A stretch of DNA of 54,395 bases from Candidatus Gottesmanbacteria bacterium RIFCSPLOWO2_01_FULL_42_22. Lineage in GTDB: Bacteria; Patescibacteriota; Microgenomatia; 2-02-FULL-39-11. The translations under genes were made by a program, and so were the position numbers. This document shows, in pieces, positions 35,948 to 44,966 of this stretch. The stretch is from positions 1 to 54,395 of the forward strand of contig MFJU01000025.1 in NCBI GenBank assembly GCA_001779315.1, written 5' to 3'. Under the pieces are notes generated by a model. It had not been told where the DNA came from and ran no database searches. It saw nothing but the letters and a program-made list of their open reading frames with translations. Position 1 is the first letter of the stretch. Each line of letters starts with the position of its first letter.

Positions 35948-36933
35948 AAGATTTTACCACAGTCCTTAGCGATTTCTTTCCCGGAGGACGTCTGCTTTTG
36001 AAAGAGCCTTTAGCAAAATATACCAGTCTAAGGCTGGGGGGACCGGCGGATTATTTTTTGAAAGTTCGAGGGGGAGATGAACTGCAAAAAGCAGTTTCCC
36101 AGGCCCATCTTTATAAAATCCCTCTTTTTATTTTAGGAGGCGGGACAAATGTCCTTTTTAATGATGAAGGATTCCCCGGGTTGGTCATAAAAAATGAAAT
36201 GTCGGATATCAAATTGATCGGTCTTAAAGGAGAAAGCCTTAAGGACGGAAAAACAGGCACAGCTATTAATACTGTCTATCTGGAAGTGGATAGCGGTGTA
36301 GGAGTCAACAGACTGGTCAGATACAGTTTGGATCAGGGGTTGTCCGGCTTGGAATATTTTTTGGGACAGCCGGGCACTGTCGGCGGAGCGGTCTGGATAA
36401 ATGCTCATAACATGGACAAAAAACGCTTTTTTGGAGAAATAGTCGTGGCGGCCACTCTCTTTAATATTGAGAAAGGGATAAACAAAGTAGCTCAAGATTA
36501 TTTTAGGTTTGGCTATGACAAATCAAACCTTCAAAAAACCGGAGAAATTGTTCTGTCGGCAGTATGTAGTTTCAGGCGGGGAAATAAGGAAAAATTGTGG
36601 AAAATTGCCAGGGAGACGCTTGAATACAGATCCAGAACACAGCCTTCAGGCTATTTTTCCGCCGGCTGTATCTTCCGTAACATTAAAAAAAGTGAAGCAA
36701 TGAGATTGGCAACTCCCCAATTTACTCTTTCCGCCGGTTTCCTGATTGAATCAGTCGGTTTGAAGGGAAAAACAATCGGCGGAGCCTCTTTTTCCCCGAC
36801 CCATGCCAATTTCATTGTTCATAAAGGACAGGCAAAATCTTTGGATGTGTTAAAATTGATAGACCTGGCCAGAGAAAAAGTTTTTGCCAAATATCATCTC
36901 CGTTTGGAAACTGAAATCAGAATTGTCAATTGA
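35944..36933 (+). CDS. murB: UDP-N-acetylenolpyruvoylglucosamine reductase MurB
   Basis: 329 residues. SLRLGGPADYFLKV (about 29-42) and FILGGGTNVLFND (about 61-73) are the FAD-binding motifs; GLEYFLGQPGTVGGAVW (about 133-149) fits too. Near the C-terminus SAGCIFRN (S239-C242) places a cysteine where E. coli MurB has the catalytic serine, a substitution also found in other MurB proteins and chemically able to donate the proton. It reduces the MurA product to UDP-MurNAc using NADPH. Confidence 0.94.
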   Translation: MKDFTTVLSDFFPGGRLLLKEPLAKYTSLRLGGPADYFLKVRGGDELQKAVSQAHLYKIPLFILGGGTNVLFNDEGFPGLVIKNEMSDIKLIGLKGESLKDGKTGTAINTVYLEVDSGVGVNRLVRYSLDQGLSGLEYFLGQPGTVGGAVWINAHNMDKKRFFGEIVVAATLFNIEKGINKVAQDYFRFGYDKSNLQKTGEIVLSAVCSFRRGNKEKLWKIARETLEYRSRTQPSGYFSAGCIFRNIKKSEAMRLATPQFTLSAGFLIESVGLKGKTIGGASFSPTHANFIVHKGQAKSLDVLKLIDLAREKVFAKYHLRLETEIRIVN

Positions 36934-36948
36934 AGATTTATTTCACTT

Positions 36949-38283
36949 ATGGAATTTTTTAAGATAAACGGCGGCCGCCAACTAAAAGGGGAAATTAAAG
37001 TATCAGGAGCCAAAAACGTGGCCATGAAAGTAGTATTAAGCGGTTTGTTGACTAATGAAGCGGTTGAAATCAGTAATATTCCCCTGATTACTTCTGTTGA
37101 GGGAACTGCTGAATTGGTGAGATGTCTAGGTGTTAAAGTCGTTAGTCGCCCGAATAACACTTTGACGATTAACGGCAGCGGTTTGAAATCGCATACCGTG
37201 CCTTTAGAAATGGGAGGGTTACTACGGACCGCCACGATGGTAATGGGGCCTCTTTTAGCTAGATTTGGCAAGGCGGTGGTACCTAACCCCGGAGGCTGCC
37301 GGCTGGGAAAGCGTCCGGTCGATTGGCATATTGAAGGGTTAACCAAAATGGGAGCGCGTATTAAATACGACGAAGGTTATTTTTATGCGCAAGCGGATAA
37401 ATTAAGAGGTACCAGATTCCGCTTTCAAAAAAACAGCCACACCGGTACCGAAACCATGATGTTGGCCGCTGTTCTGGCTGAAGGAGAAACGGTGATTGAA
37501 AATGCAGCCATGGAACCGGAAGTTGATGATCTGATAATACTTTTACAGGGGATGGGAGCCAGGATTAAGAGAGGTAACGGTAAAACAATTATCATTGAGG
37601 GAGTTAAAAAACTTTATGGAACTGATTTTACTGTTATGCCCGACAGAAATGAAGCGGTCACTTTTGCCATAGGCGCAGTAGCCACGGGCGGTGATTTGGT
37701 TATTCATGGAGCAAGGAAGCGGGATTTAACTGCTTTCCTTGAAAATTTGGAAAAAGTCGGGGTCGGTTTTAAAGTATTGGATGAGGAAACGGTCAGATTT
37801 TACTCTAGCGGTAATAAAATCAGACCCTCAAAAATCGTCACCGGTGGGCACCCGGGCTTTATGACGGATTGGCAGGCGCCCTGGACTCTTTTGATGACAG
37901 AGGCAAACGGAATCTCGACCGTCCATGAAACAGTTTTTGAAGACCGTTTCAGCTTTGTCAACGAATTAGTCAAGATGGGTGCGGATATCGAGGGTTTTAC
38001 ACCCGAAGTCAAAAATCCGGAAAAGGTTTATAATTTTAATTGGTCGGACCGCAGAGACGGAAATTATCAGGCAATCAGAATTAAAGGCGGAAATCCTCTT
38101 CATGAAGCTTTTTTGGAAATGACTGATTTAAGGGCCGGAGCTACTCTTATCCTGGCCGCGCTTTGCGCTTCCGGTGAGAGTATAATTCATGGTATAGAGC
38201 ATGTGGACCGCGGTTATGAAAAGATTGATAACCGTTTAAGAAAAATCGGGGCATCAATTACCAGAATGGAGGAATTAATCTGA
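36949..38283 (+). CDS. murA: UDP-N-acetylglucosamine 1-carboxyvinyltransferase MurA
   Basis: 444 residues. KVSGAKNVAMKVVL (about 18-31) is the substrate-binding start. NPGGCRLGKRPVDWHIEGL (about 113-131) contains Cys117, the equivalent of the fosfomycin-reactive Cys115 of E. coli, so the enzyme should be fosfomycin-sensitive. PDRNEAVTFAIGA and the TDLRAGATLILAAL end match EPT-type enolpyruvyl transferases. It catalyses the first committed step of peptidoglycan synthesis. Its stop codon overlaps the probable CTG start of the next gene. Confidence 0.95.
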   Translation: MEFFKINGGRQLKGEIKVSGAKNVAMKVVLSGLLTNEAVEISNIPLITSVEGTAELVRCLGVKVVSRPNNTLTINGSGLKSHTVPLEMGGLLRTATMVMGPLLARFGKAVVPNPGGCRLGKRPVDWHIEGLTKMGARIKYDEGYFYAQADKLRGTRFRFQKNSHTGTETMMLAAVLAEGETVIENAAMEPEVDDLIILLQGMGARIKRGNGKTIIIEGVKKLYGTDFTVMPDRNEAVTFAIGAVATGGDLVIHGARKRDLTAFLENLEKVGVGFKVLDEETVRFYSSGNKIRPSKIVTGGHPGFMTDWQAPWTLLMTEANGISTVHETVFEDRFSFVNELVKMGADIEGFTPEVKNPEKVYNFNWSDRRDGNYQAIRIKGGNPLHEAFLEMTDLRAGATLILAALCASGESIIHGIEHVDRGYEKIDNRLRKIGASITRMEELI

Positions 38284-39596
38284 AAGACATATTCGCTTTG
38301 CTTTTAGCCGGCGGGGATTCGACAAGGATTTGGCCCATACAGTACAAACTGCTCGTAACTTTTTTCGGGCAACCGATAATTTTGCATTCGTTAAACCAGC
38401 TTTACCGCAAAGGCATCAGAAATTTTATCATCGTCTCGTCAAGGGAAAATAAAAATGTTTACCAAGGTTTGAATTTTCCCAAAGAGGCAAAAGTCAAAAT
38501 AGTGGTGCAGAAAGACCAGACCGGTATGGCAGGCGCTATTTTATCGGCGGCAGCTGAAATTGCCGGTAAAAAAATCCTGGTGGTCGGTCCCGGCGATATC
38601 GTTGAAGATTACCTCATTGAAGAGTTTGGGCAGCTTTATAAGAGAGATCCTGAAGCGGCCATGGTCGGTAAACATTTGGAAGAGTATTTTCCCGGAGGGT
38701 ATCTCAAGGAAGAAAACGGCATCATTACCGGGATTATCGAAAAACCGAAGCCTGAGGATAGGATCGGCAATTTGGTCAATATCGTCATGGATTACTGGCG
38801 CAGTTCCTCTGCATTATTAGAAGCTTTAAATGAAGTAGAGCCTTTTGGGGATGACCGCTATGAAAGAGCTAAAGAAATTTTAATAAAAAAAGGCACGGTT
38901 ATTAAATTATTGCCATATAACGGATACTGGGGCTTCCTTAAATACCCCTGGCATTTATTGTCCATAAATGATTATTTCCTGGCGGGTATTAAAAAGAATT
39001 ACGGTAAAGTGAAAATTTCTGAAAGCGCCTGCCTTTCAGGCGAGATTATTCTTGAGGACGGCGTGACCATCCTTGAAAATGCCAAAATTGTCGGACCGGC
39101 CTATATCGGGCGTAACAGCCTGATTGGCCAAAATACCCTGATTCGCAATTCACATATAGGGGAAGGAGCAATTGTGGGCTTTGCCACGGAAATTGTCAGA
39201 AGTTATGTTTCAGCCAACTGCTGGTTCCATCATAATTTTATCGGCGATTCCGTCATTATGGACAATACTTCATTAGGTGCCGGCGCGATATTGGCTAACT
39301 ACCGTCTTGATGGAGGGGTAATCAAATCAAAGGTAAATAAGCAGTCAGTTTCAACCGGCAAAACCAAATTGGGCGCGGTCATCGGCCGTAATTGCCGCAT
39401 CGGCGTCAACAGTTCCCTCATGCCCGGAGTGAAAGTGGGCAGTGACTGTTTTATCGGCTCAGGCATTACTTTGGATTCCGATCTTGCCGACGGACAATTT
39501 GCCTCATTTAAAAAAGGCAGTTACACGGTGGAAAAAAATAAAATTAAACTCCCGAACAATGCCATGCAAAAAAATTTACGGGCTTTGAAATATTAG
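38280..39596 (+). CDS. GlmU-like sugar-1-phosphate nucleotidylyltransferase with hexapeptide domain; probable CTG start
   Basis: 438 residues if started at CTG 38280. GGAGGA (38268-38273) is a strong ribosome-binding site exactly six bases before this CTG, which overlaps the murA stop as CTGA in the way ATGA does elsewhere; it yields KDIFALLLAGGDSTR, a complete first strand. TTG 38298 would start inside that strand and has no such site. The pyrophosphorylase loop reads GGDSTRIWP instead of GGxGTRLxP. The C-terminal 200 residues are hexapeptide repeats (for example YIGRNSLIGQNTLIRNSHIG). Lying between murA and glmS it probably makes UDP-GlcNAc, like archaeal-type bifunctional enzymes. Confidence 0.78.
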   Translation: MKDIFALLLAGGDSTRIWPIQYKLLVTFFGQPIILHSLNQLYRKGIRNFIIVSSRENKNVYQGLNFPKEAKVKIVVQKDQTGMAGAILSAAAEIAGKKILVVGPGDIVEDYLIEEFGQLYKRDPEAAMVGKHLEEYFPGGYLKEENGIITGIIEKPKPEDRIGNLVNIVMDYWRSSSALLEALNEVEPFGDDRYERAKEILIKKGTVIKLLPYNGYWGFLKYPWHLLSINDYFLAGIKKNYGKVKISESACLSGEIILEDGVTILENAKIVGPAYIGRNSLIGQNTLIRNSHIGEGAIVGFATEIVRSYVSANCWFHHNFIGDSVIMDNTSLGAGAILANYRLDGGVIKSKVNKQSVSTGKTKLGAVIGRNCRIGVNSSLMPGVKVGSDCFIGSGITLDSDLADGQFASFKKGSYTVEKNKIKLPNNAMQKNLRALKY

Positions 39597-39598
39597 AT

Positions 39599-41407
39599 AT
39601 GTGCGGAATATTCGGATATATCGGAAAAGGAAAGAATGTCCCCCAACTGGTTTTAGCAGGACTAAAAAGCCTGGAATACCGCGGTTATGACTCCTGGGGT
39701 ATAGCTTCACTGGATAAACAAGGCAGGATAAGGATAAAGAAAAAAACCGGCAAAATCGGAGAAAATAATGTGGAAACTTTGCCCGACAATGGTATGGCTT
39801 TGGGACATACACGCTGGGCTACCCACGGCGGAGTCACCGTTGCCAATGCCCATCCCCATCTGGATTGCAGCGGTAAAATCACAGTAATTCATAATGGCAT
39901 AATTGAAAATTATCTGGAGCTGAAAAAACCCCTGATTAAAAAAGGCCATATATTCCGTTCAGAGACTGATACAGAGGTCGCTGTCCATTTGATAGAAGAT
40001 ATACTGGCTGATCATAAAAAGAATTCCGTTAAGACGGTAAAAGAAGACTTTGCTGAAAGTGTCAGATTGGCTTTTAAGAAAATGAGCGGACTGAATGCCA
40101 TAATTGTTATGGAAGCCGGTAGTCAAGTCTTTGTCGCAGCTAAAAACGGCAGTCCGTTAACAATCGGCCGGGGAACAGTTCAAAACGAAGAAAATTTACT
40201 GGCTTCAGATGCACATGCGATTCTCCCCTTTACCCGAGATCTCTATTTTATGGAGGATGATGAAGTGGTTACTGTCGGCCGGAAAGAAATTACTGTCCGG
40301 AAATTAGCAGACGGTACAAAGAAGCAAATAAAATTCCAGCAGGTCAATTGGCAGATTCGGGAGGAAGTAAAGGGTAAATTTACTCATTTCATGCTGAAGG
40401 AAATTTATGACCAGATAAAAGTATTGCAATCGGTGGCAAGTGCCGATAAGGTTGAACTTTCAAAATTGGCGGCCCTTATTGCCAAATCTTACGGTACTTA
40501 TATGATCGGCTGCGGTACGGCAGCTTATGCCTGTTTGGCCGGTACTTATATTTTTTCCAAAATAGCCAAAAAACACGTCAATTTCTCCATAGCCAGCGAA
40601 TTCGGATATTTGCTTGATTTTTTGACAAAGCAAAGCCTGGTTATCGGTTTATCGCAATCCGGTGAAACTATTGATCTTTTGGACAGTTTAAAAAAAGCCA
40701 AGGAAAAAGGAGCAACCATCGTCGCCCTGGTTAACGTGCTGGGTTCCAGCCTCTATCGTCTGTCAGATCATAAATTACTTCTCCAAGCCGGATCGGAAAA
40801 AGCGGTCGTATCAACTAAAGCTTTTACCGCTAAATTAGCTTATCTTATGATGCTGGCTTATATCTTGGCCGGTAAGGCAGAATTAGGAAAGAATTATTTA
40901 CTGAAGGCAGTACAGGCAGTCGAGGCCATTTTAAAGTCAGACTTCCAACAAAAAATAATTAACTTAGCCCAAAAATTAGCTTCCCGTCAGCATATTTATC
41001 TTATTGGCCGGGGTATTTCCTATCCGATAGCTTTGGAATCTGCCCTTAAAATTAAGGAAGCATCCTATATCCATGCTGAAGGATTTGCCGGAGGGGAATT
41101 AAAGCACGGAGTAATCGCTCTGATTGAAAAAAACACCCCCTGCATCGGTTTTTTGCCTAATGATGAATCATATAATGATACCCTGTCGGGACTGATGGAA
41201 ATGAAATCCCGGGGAGGCATGATAATCGGAGTAAGTTTCCGCCATCACGAAATATTCGATGAATATCTGCCGGTTTCTGACTGCGGCATAGCTTCAGCCA
41301 TACCCAATGCCGTTGCCGGTCAACTTTTAGGTTACTATTTGACTGTCCAAAAAGGTGTCGATCCTGACAAACCGCGCAACCTGGCCAAATCAGTGACCGT
41401 CAAGTAA
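39599..41407 (+). CDS. glmS: Glutamine--fructose-6-phosphate aminotransferase (isomerising)
   Basis: 602 residues. CGIFGYIGKG at the N-terminus leaves Cys2 as the catalytic residue of the glutaminase domain after Met removal; LEYRGYDSWGIA, HTRWATHGG (about 72-80) and AHPHLD are typical. Two SIS domains follow (QSGETIDLLDSLKKAK, about 355-370; GRGISYPIALESALKIKEAS, about 474-493) and the end DKPRNLAKSVTVK is diagnostic. It makes glucosamine-6-phosphate, feeding the GlmU-like enzyme and MurA encoded just upstream. Confidence 0.96.
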   Translation: MCGIFGYIGKGKNVPQLVLAGLKSLEYRGYDSWGIASLDKQGRIRIKKKTGKIGENNVETLPDNGMALGHTRWATHGGVTVANAHPHLDCSGKITVIHNGIIENYLELKKPLIKKGHIFRSETDTEVAVHLIEDILADHKKNSVKTVKEDFAESVRLAFKKMSGLNAIIVMEAGSQVFVAAKNGSPLTIGRGTVQNEENLLASDAHAILPFTRDLYFMEDDEVVTVGRKEITVRKLADGTKKQIKFQQVNWQIREEVKGKFTHFMLKEIYDQIKVLQSVASADKVELSKLAALIAKSYGTYMIGCGTAAYACLAGTYIFSKIAKKHVNFSIASEFGYLLDFLTKQSLVIGLSQSGETIDLLDSLKKAKEKGATIVALVNVLGSSLYRLSDHKLLLQAGSEKAVVSTKAFTAKLAYLMMLAYILAGKAELGKNYLLKAVQAVEAILKSDFQQKIINLAQKLASRQHIYLIGRGISYPIALESALKIKEASYIHAEGFAGGELKHGVIALIEKNTPCIGFLPNDESYNDTLSGLMEMKSRGGMIIGVSFRHHEIFDEYLPVSDCGIASAIPNAVAGQLLGYYLTVQKGVDPDKPRNLAKSVTVK

Positions 41408-41414
41408 TATCTTT

Positions 41415-42143
41415 ATGAGCATGAAACGCCCTCTGGTCATTCTTCACGGTTGGAATTTGTCAGCAGCAAAATTTATTCCACTTTCCCGTGAATTAAAAAA
41501 GTTAGGCTACCGCATTTATGTGCCGGACCTGCCGGGTTTTGGTAAAAATCAAAAAGTGGAAAAACCCCTGAATCTATCTGATTATGCCATTTTTGTCGAA
41601 GCATATCTCAAAAAGCATAAAATTTCAAAAGCCGTCATTATAGGCCACTCATTCGGCGGTCGGATTGCCTTAAAAATGGCTGCCGCAAAGAACGGCAATC
41701 TGGTTGCCCTGGTTTTAACAGGCACTCCCGGTTTTTTACCGCTGCCGAAAATAAAAGTGTTATTTTTCATGCTATTAGCGAAAATTGGGGGTTTGTTTTT
41801 CTCATTGCCCATTATTAACCGCTTGGATCGTATAATGAGAAAAATTCTATATAGAACTGCCGGAGCCTCTGATTTTTACCATACCAAAGAGAATATGCGG
41901 CAGACATTTAAAAATATCGTCAGGGAGGAGCTCTCTCCCTATCTTAAAAAGATCAATACCCCGACACTTTTGCTTTGGGGAAGAGATGACGGGATAGTCC
42001 CGCTTTCGGTCGCTTTCAGGATGTCAAAAACCATCTCCCGGGTCCAATTGCAGATTATCAATGAGGCAAAGCATGGCGTCCCATGGACACATCCTGAAGA
42101 ATTCAGCCGTCACCTCGACCGCTTTCTTAAAAAGTATGCATAA
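41415..42143 (+). CDS. Alpha/beta-hydrolase
   Basis: 242 residues. LVILHGWNLSAAKF (about 6-19) is the oxyanion-hole region, IIGHSFGGRIAL (about 75-86) the nucleophile elbow with Ser, LLWGRDDGIVPL (about 190-201) holds the Asp and AKHGVPWTHPEEF (about 217-229) the His, so the triad is complete. No signal peptide, so it acts in the cytosol, possibly at the membrane. Substrate unknown. Embedded between glmS and the MurF gene (8-base overlap), which suggests a cell-wall or lipid-carrier role, but this is inference from position. Confidence 0.8.
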   Translation: MSMKRPLVILHGWNLSAAKFIPLSRELKKLGYRIYVPDLPGFGKNQKVEKPLNLSDYAIFVEAYLKKHKISKAVIIGHSFGGRIALKMAAAKNGNLVALVLTGTPGFLPLPKIKVLFFMLLAKIGGLFFSLPIINRLDRIMRKILYRTAGASDFYHTKENMRQTFKNIVREELSPYLKKINTPTLLLWGRDDGIVPLSVAFRMSKTISRVQLQIINEAKHGVPWTHPEEFSRHLDRFLKKYA

Positions 42144-43710
42144 AGTAATCGCTTTTGCCGTAATTTTAGCTTACCTGGTTAAAACATTAAGATATTCAGC
42201 ATATCTGGTTTTTCTCTGGCAAAAGCGCGAATACCGTCTCGACCGCATGCGATCCCATCTTAAAACTCCTCTGGGTCAGAAGCTGGTTATCGGATTTTTA
42301 CCGATTTTTAAATGGACGCTGTTTCTGATATTTCTGATTGTACGTCAAAGCGAAGTCACGATAAGCATTTTTTGGCTTTTCTGGCTGTTGTGGATATTTG
42401 AAGCTGTTTTATGCATCAGGGAATTTTTAAAAGGAGGTTGGCGCTGGCCGGAATTTACAGTTAAAGCATTATTGATTTTATCGGTTGCCTTAAGCATACA
42501 ATTTTTTCCCATATTATCTGAAGGTTGGTTAACACCGCTCTTTTGGGCTCCTTTTCTTGACCGCTTGACCGGGCCATTGATCGTTGCTTTAGTAATTATG
42601 TCTAATTTGCCATCAAATTTTATAAAGGAATTTATCATTCTCCGGGCGCGCCATAAAATCAGTAAACTTTCGCTGCTTAAAACAATTGCCATTACCGGAA
42701 GCACGGGAAAAACTTCAACCAAAGAATTTTTGAAGCAGATTCTTTCAAAAAAATTTAATACTGCGGCAACAGGCGGCAGTACCAATACGGAAATCGGTAT
42801 AGCTAAAATTATCAATGATGATTTAACTAATGAAACTGATGTTTTTATTGCCGAAACCGGGGCCTACTGTGAAGGAGAACTTGCCAAAATAGGCAGACTG
42901 ATAAAGCCGCAAATTGCCGTTATTACAACAATCAGTAACCAGCATCTAGATCTGTTCGGGACAATAGACAAAACAAGCAGGGCAAAATTTGAGCTTATTG
43001 AAAGTCTGCCTGAAAACGGTCTGGCTGTTTTTAACGGTGCCAATAAATATGCGTTAAAGATGGCTGAAAAATCCGGAAAACTCGGCTTGTCCGTTATTAA
43101 AGTCAGAGTTGAAGATGAGTTTAAGAAAATAAAGGCATCTGAAGATAATTTGGAATTTACCTTAAAAGAATCCGGATTCAGCCTTAAAATAAATATTTTA
43201 GGAGAACATAACCTGATGAATTTGGCTTTAGCAGTCTGTGTAGCCCGGCAACTGGGCTTATCTGGCACGGATATTGCTGCCGGCTTAAGGGAAATCAAAT
43301 CTGTCGAAAAAACCCTTAAAAAAGTATTTAAGTCCCGCCAGCTTTCCGTAATTGATGATACTTTTAATGTTAGCGAAGAAGGTTTATTGGCCGCCGGCCA
43401 ATACGCGCAAAAATATAACGGACATAAATATCTTGTATTAACGCCTTTGATTGAATTAGGAAATGAGGCAAGCAGTGTTCACCGGAAGCTGGGTCAGATA
43501 TTAGGTGATACTTTTAATAAAATACTTATAACGAACCGGAACTATCTGGCAGATCTGAAATCGGGCAGTGATACGCCCGAAAATATTAAATTAGTCACAC
43601 TTCAGGATCTGGACATTATAAAGCAGAAAACACCGGCTGATTCCGTCATTATTTTCGAAGGCAAGGAAGCGGAAAAATGGCTTAAACTTTTATCAAAGTC
43701 CTTTATATGA
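42136..43710 (+). CDS. murF: MurF-type Mur ligase with N-terminal membrane helices
   Basis: 524 residues from ATG 42136 (overlapping the hydrolase stop as ATGCATAA); an ATG 75 bases upstream would lie deep in the hydrolase gene. ITGSTGKTSTKEF (about 184-196, Lys192) is the ATP loop, GAYCEGELAKIGRLIKPQIA (about 243-262) the central domain and DDTFNVSEEGLLAA (about 412-425) matches the DDxYNANP motif of MurF. In place of the UDP-binding N-domain there are three or four helices (about 1-165). MurF adds the terminal D-Ala-D-Ala dipeptide; here it would be held at the membrane, next to MraY. Confidence 0.78.
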   Translation: MHKVIAFAVILAYLVKTLRYSAYLVFLWQKREYRLDRMRSHLKTPLGQKLVIGFLPIFKWTLFLIFLIVRQSEVTISIFWLFWLLWIFEAVLCIREFLKGGWRWPEFTVKALLILSVALSIQFFPILSEGWLTPLFWAPFLDRLTGPLIVALVIMSNLPSNFIKEFIILRARHKISKLSLLKTIAITGSTGKTSTKEFLKQILSKKFNTAATGGSTNTEIGIAKIINDDLTNETDVFIAETGAYCEGELAKIGRLIKPQIAVITTISNQHLDLFGTIDKTSRAKFELIESLPENGLAVFNGANKYALKMAEKSGKLGLSVIKVRVEDEFKKIKASEDNLEFTLKESGFSLKINILGEHNLMNLALAVCVARQLGLSGTDIAAGLREIKSVEKTLKKVFKSRQLSVIDDTFNVSEEGLLAAGQYAQKYNGHKYLVLTPLIELGNEASSVHRKLGQILGDTFNKILITNRNYLADLKSGSDTPENIKLVTLQDLDIIKQKTPADSVIIFEGKEAEKWLKLLSKSFI

Positions 43711-44966
43711 AGCTGTTTGACAGACCATTAACAATTTCTTTATCGCCGAATCTTGAAAAGGATGACATTCTTCTGGCTTTATCCGTACTTTTAAATTTAA
43801 GGCATTGGCAGCATGGCAATCATATCAAACAAGCAGAAAACTGGTTTAAGGAATATTTTAAGACAAAGGAAGTTTTTTCCTTTAATTCAGGCAGAAGCGC
43901 CCTTTATTTTATTTTAAAGGCTTTCGGCATTGAAAAAGATGATGAGGTTATCATCCAGGCTTTTACCTGTGTGGCAGTGCCCGAGCCGCTTATTTGGCTG
44001 GGAGCAAAACCAATCTACGCCGATATTGACCAATCTTTAAATATTGATCCCGGGCTTTTGGAAAAGCTTATCACTCCAAAAACGAGGGTAATTATTGTTC
44101 AGCATACTTTTGGAGTGCCGGCAAATATAAACGCGATCAAAAAAATTACCCGGAAATATAATTTGAGATTGATAGAAGACTGTTGTCATGCTTTAGGAGC
44201 TGAATATGAAAATAAAAAAACCGGTACTTTTGGCGATGCGGCTTTTTTTTCCTTCGGCCGCGATAAAGTGGTTTCATCGGTTTTTGGAGGAATGGCTATT
44301 TTTCCCAAAAAATATAAAAAAATATATTCTTATGCTCCGAGGGAGCTATACGGGCAAATAAGGATGCCGGTCAGGAAATGGATTTTAAAGCAGCTTTTGC
44401 ACCCGCTAATATTCTCATTGGTTTTGCCGTTATACAACCTTGGTTTAGGAAAATTAATTTTAGCTCTCGCTTTGAAAATGGGAATTATTGTCAAACCGCT
44501 TGAGGAAGCGGAATTATCAGGCGGACATCCTGCGCATTTTCCGGCTCTTTTACCTAATGCTTTGGCTGTTATGATTGTTAACCAGCTTAAAAAATTGGAG
44601 AGATTCAACCGCCACCGGCAAACTTTAGCCACTGTTTATGCCCATAAATTGAAAGACTCAGTCAAAATAAAACTGCCTGCGGCAAATAGCGGAGCCATTT
44701 ATCTGCGCTATAATATATTTCATCCGCAGGCAAATAATCTTTTGAAATTGTTCAAGGAGAAAGAGAAGATTATCCTGGGAAATTGGTATAAAAGCATCAT
44801 TGATCCTGAAGGCGTAAATAAGGGGAAAGTGGGATACACTCCTCATTTATGCAAAAATGCGGAAGAAGCCGCGGAATTAAGCTTAAATTTACCTACCTGT
44901 CCTACCCTTAAAAAAGAGCAGGCGGAAAAAATAGCTGACCTTTTATTGAAATATGAAAATCATTGA
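43707..44966 (+). CDS. DegT/DnrJ/EryC1/StrS-family PLP aminotransferase
   Basis: 419 residues. FSFNSGRSALYFIL (about 52-65), VIIQAFTCVAVPEPLIWLG (about 77-95) and LIEDCCHALGAEY (about 155-167, with the PLP-stacking Asp) fit the fold; AFFSFGRDKVVSS (about 179-191) has the Schiff-base Lys. The GRDK version differs from the usual SFHATK/N motif. The family aminates keto-sugars, but may have another substrate in this setting. It overlaps murF (ATGA) and the FemAB-like gene (14 bases), so it is embedded in the wall operon rather than in the glycan locus. Confidence 0.8.
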   Translation: MKLFDRPLTISLSPNLEKDDILLALSVLLNLRHWQHGNHIKQAENWFKEYFKTKEVFSFNSGRSALYFILKAFGIEKDDEVIIQAFTCVAVPEPLIWLGAKPIYADIDQSLNIDPGLLEKLITPKTRVIIVQHTFGVPANINAIKKITRKYNLRLIEDCCHALGAEYENKKTGTFGDAAFFSFGRDKVVSSVFGGMAIFPKKYKKIYSYAPRELYGQIRMPVRKWILKQLLHPLIFSLVLPLYNLGLGKLILALALKMGIIVKPLEEAELSGGHPAHFPALLPNALAVMIVNQLKKLERFNRHRQTLATVYAHKLKDSVKIKLPAANSGAIYLRYNIFHPQANNLLKLFKEKEKIILGNWYKSIIDPEGVNKGKVGYTPHLCKNAEEAAELSLNLPTCPTLKKEQAEKIADLLLKYENH

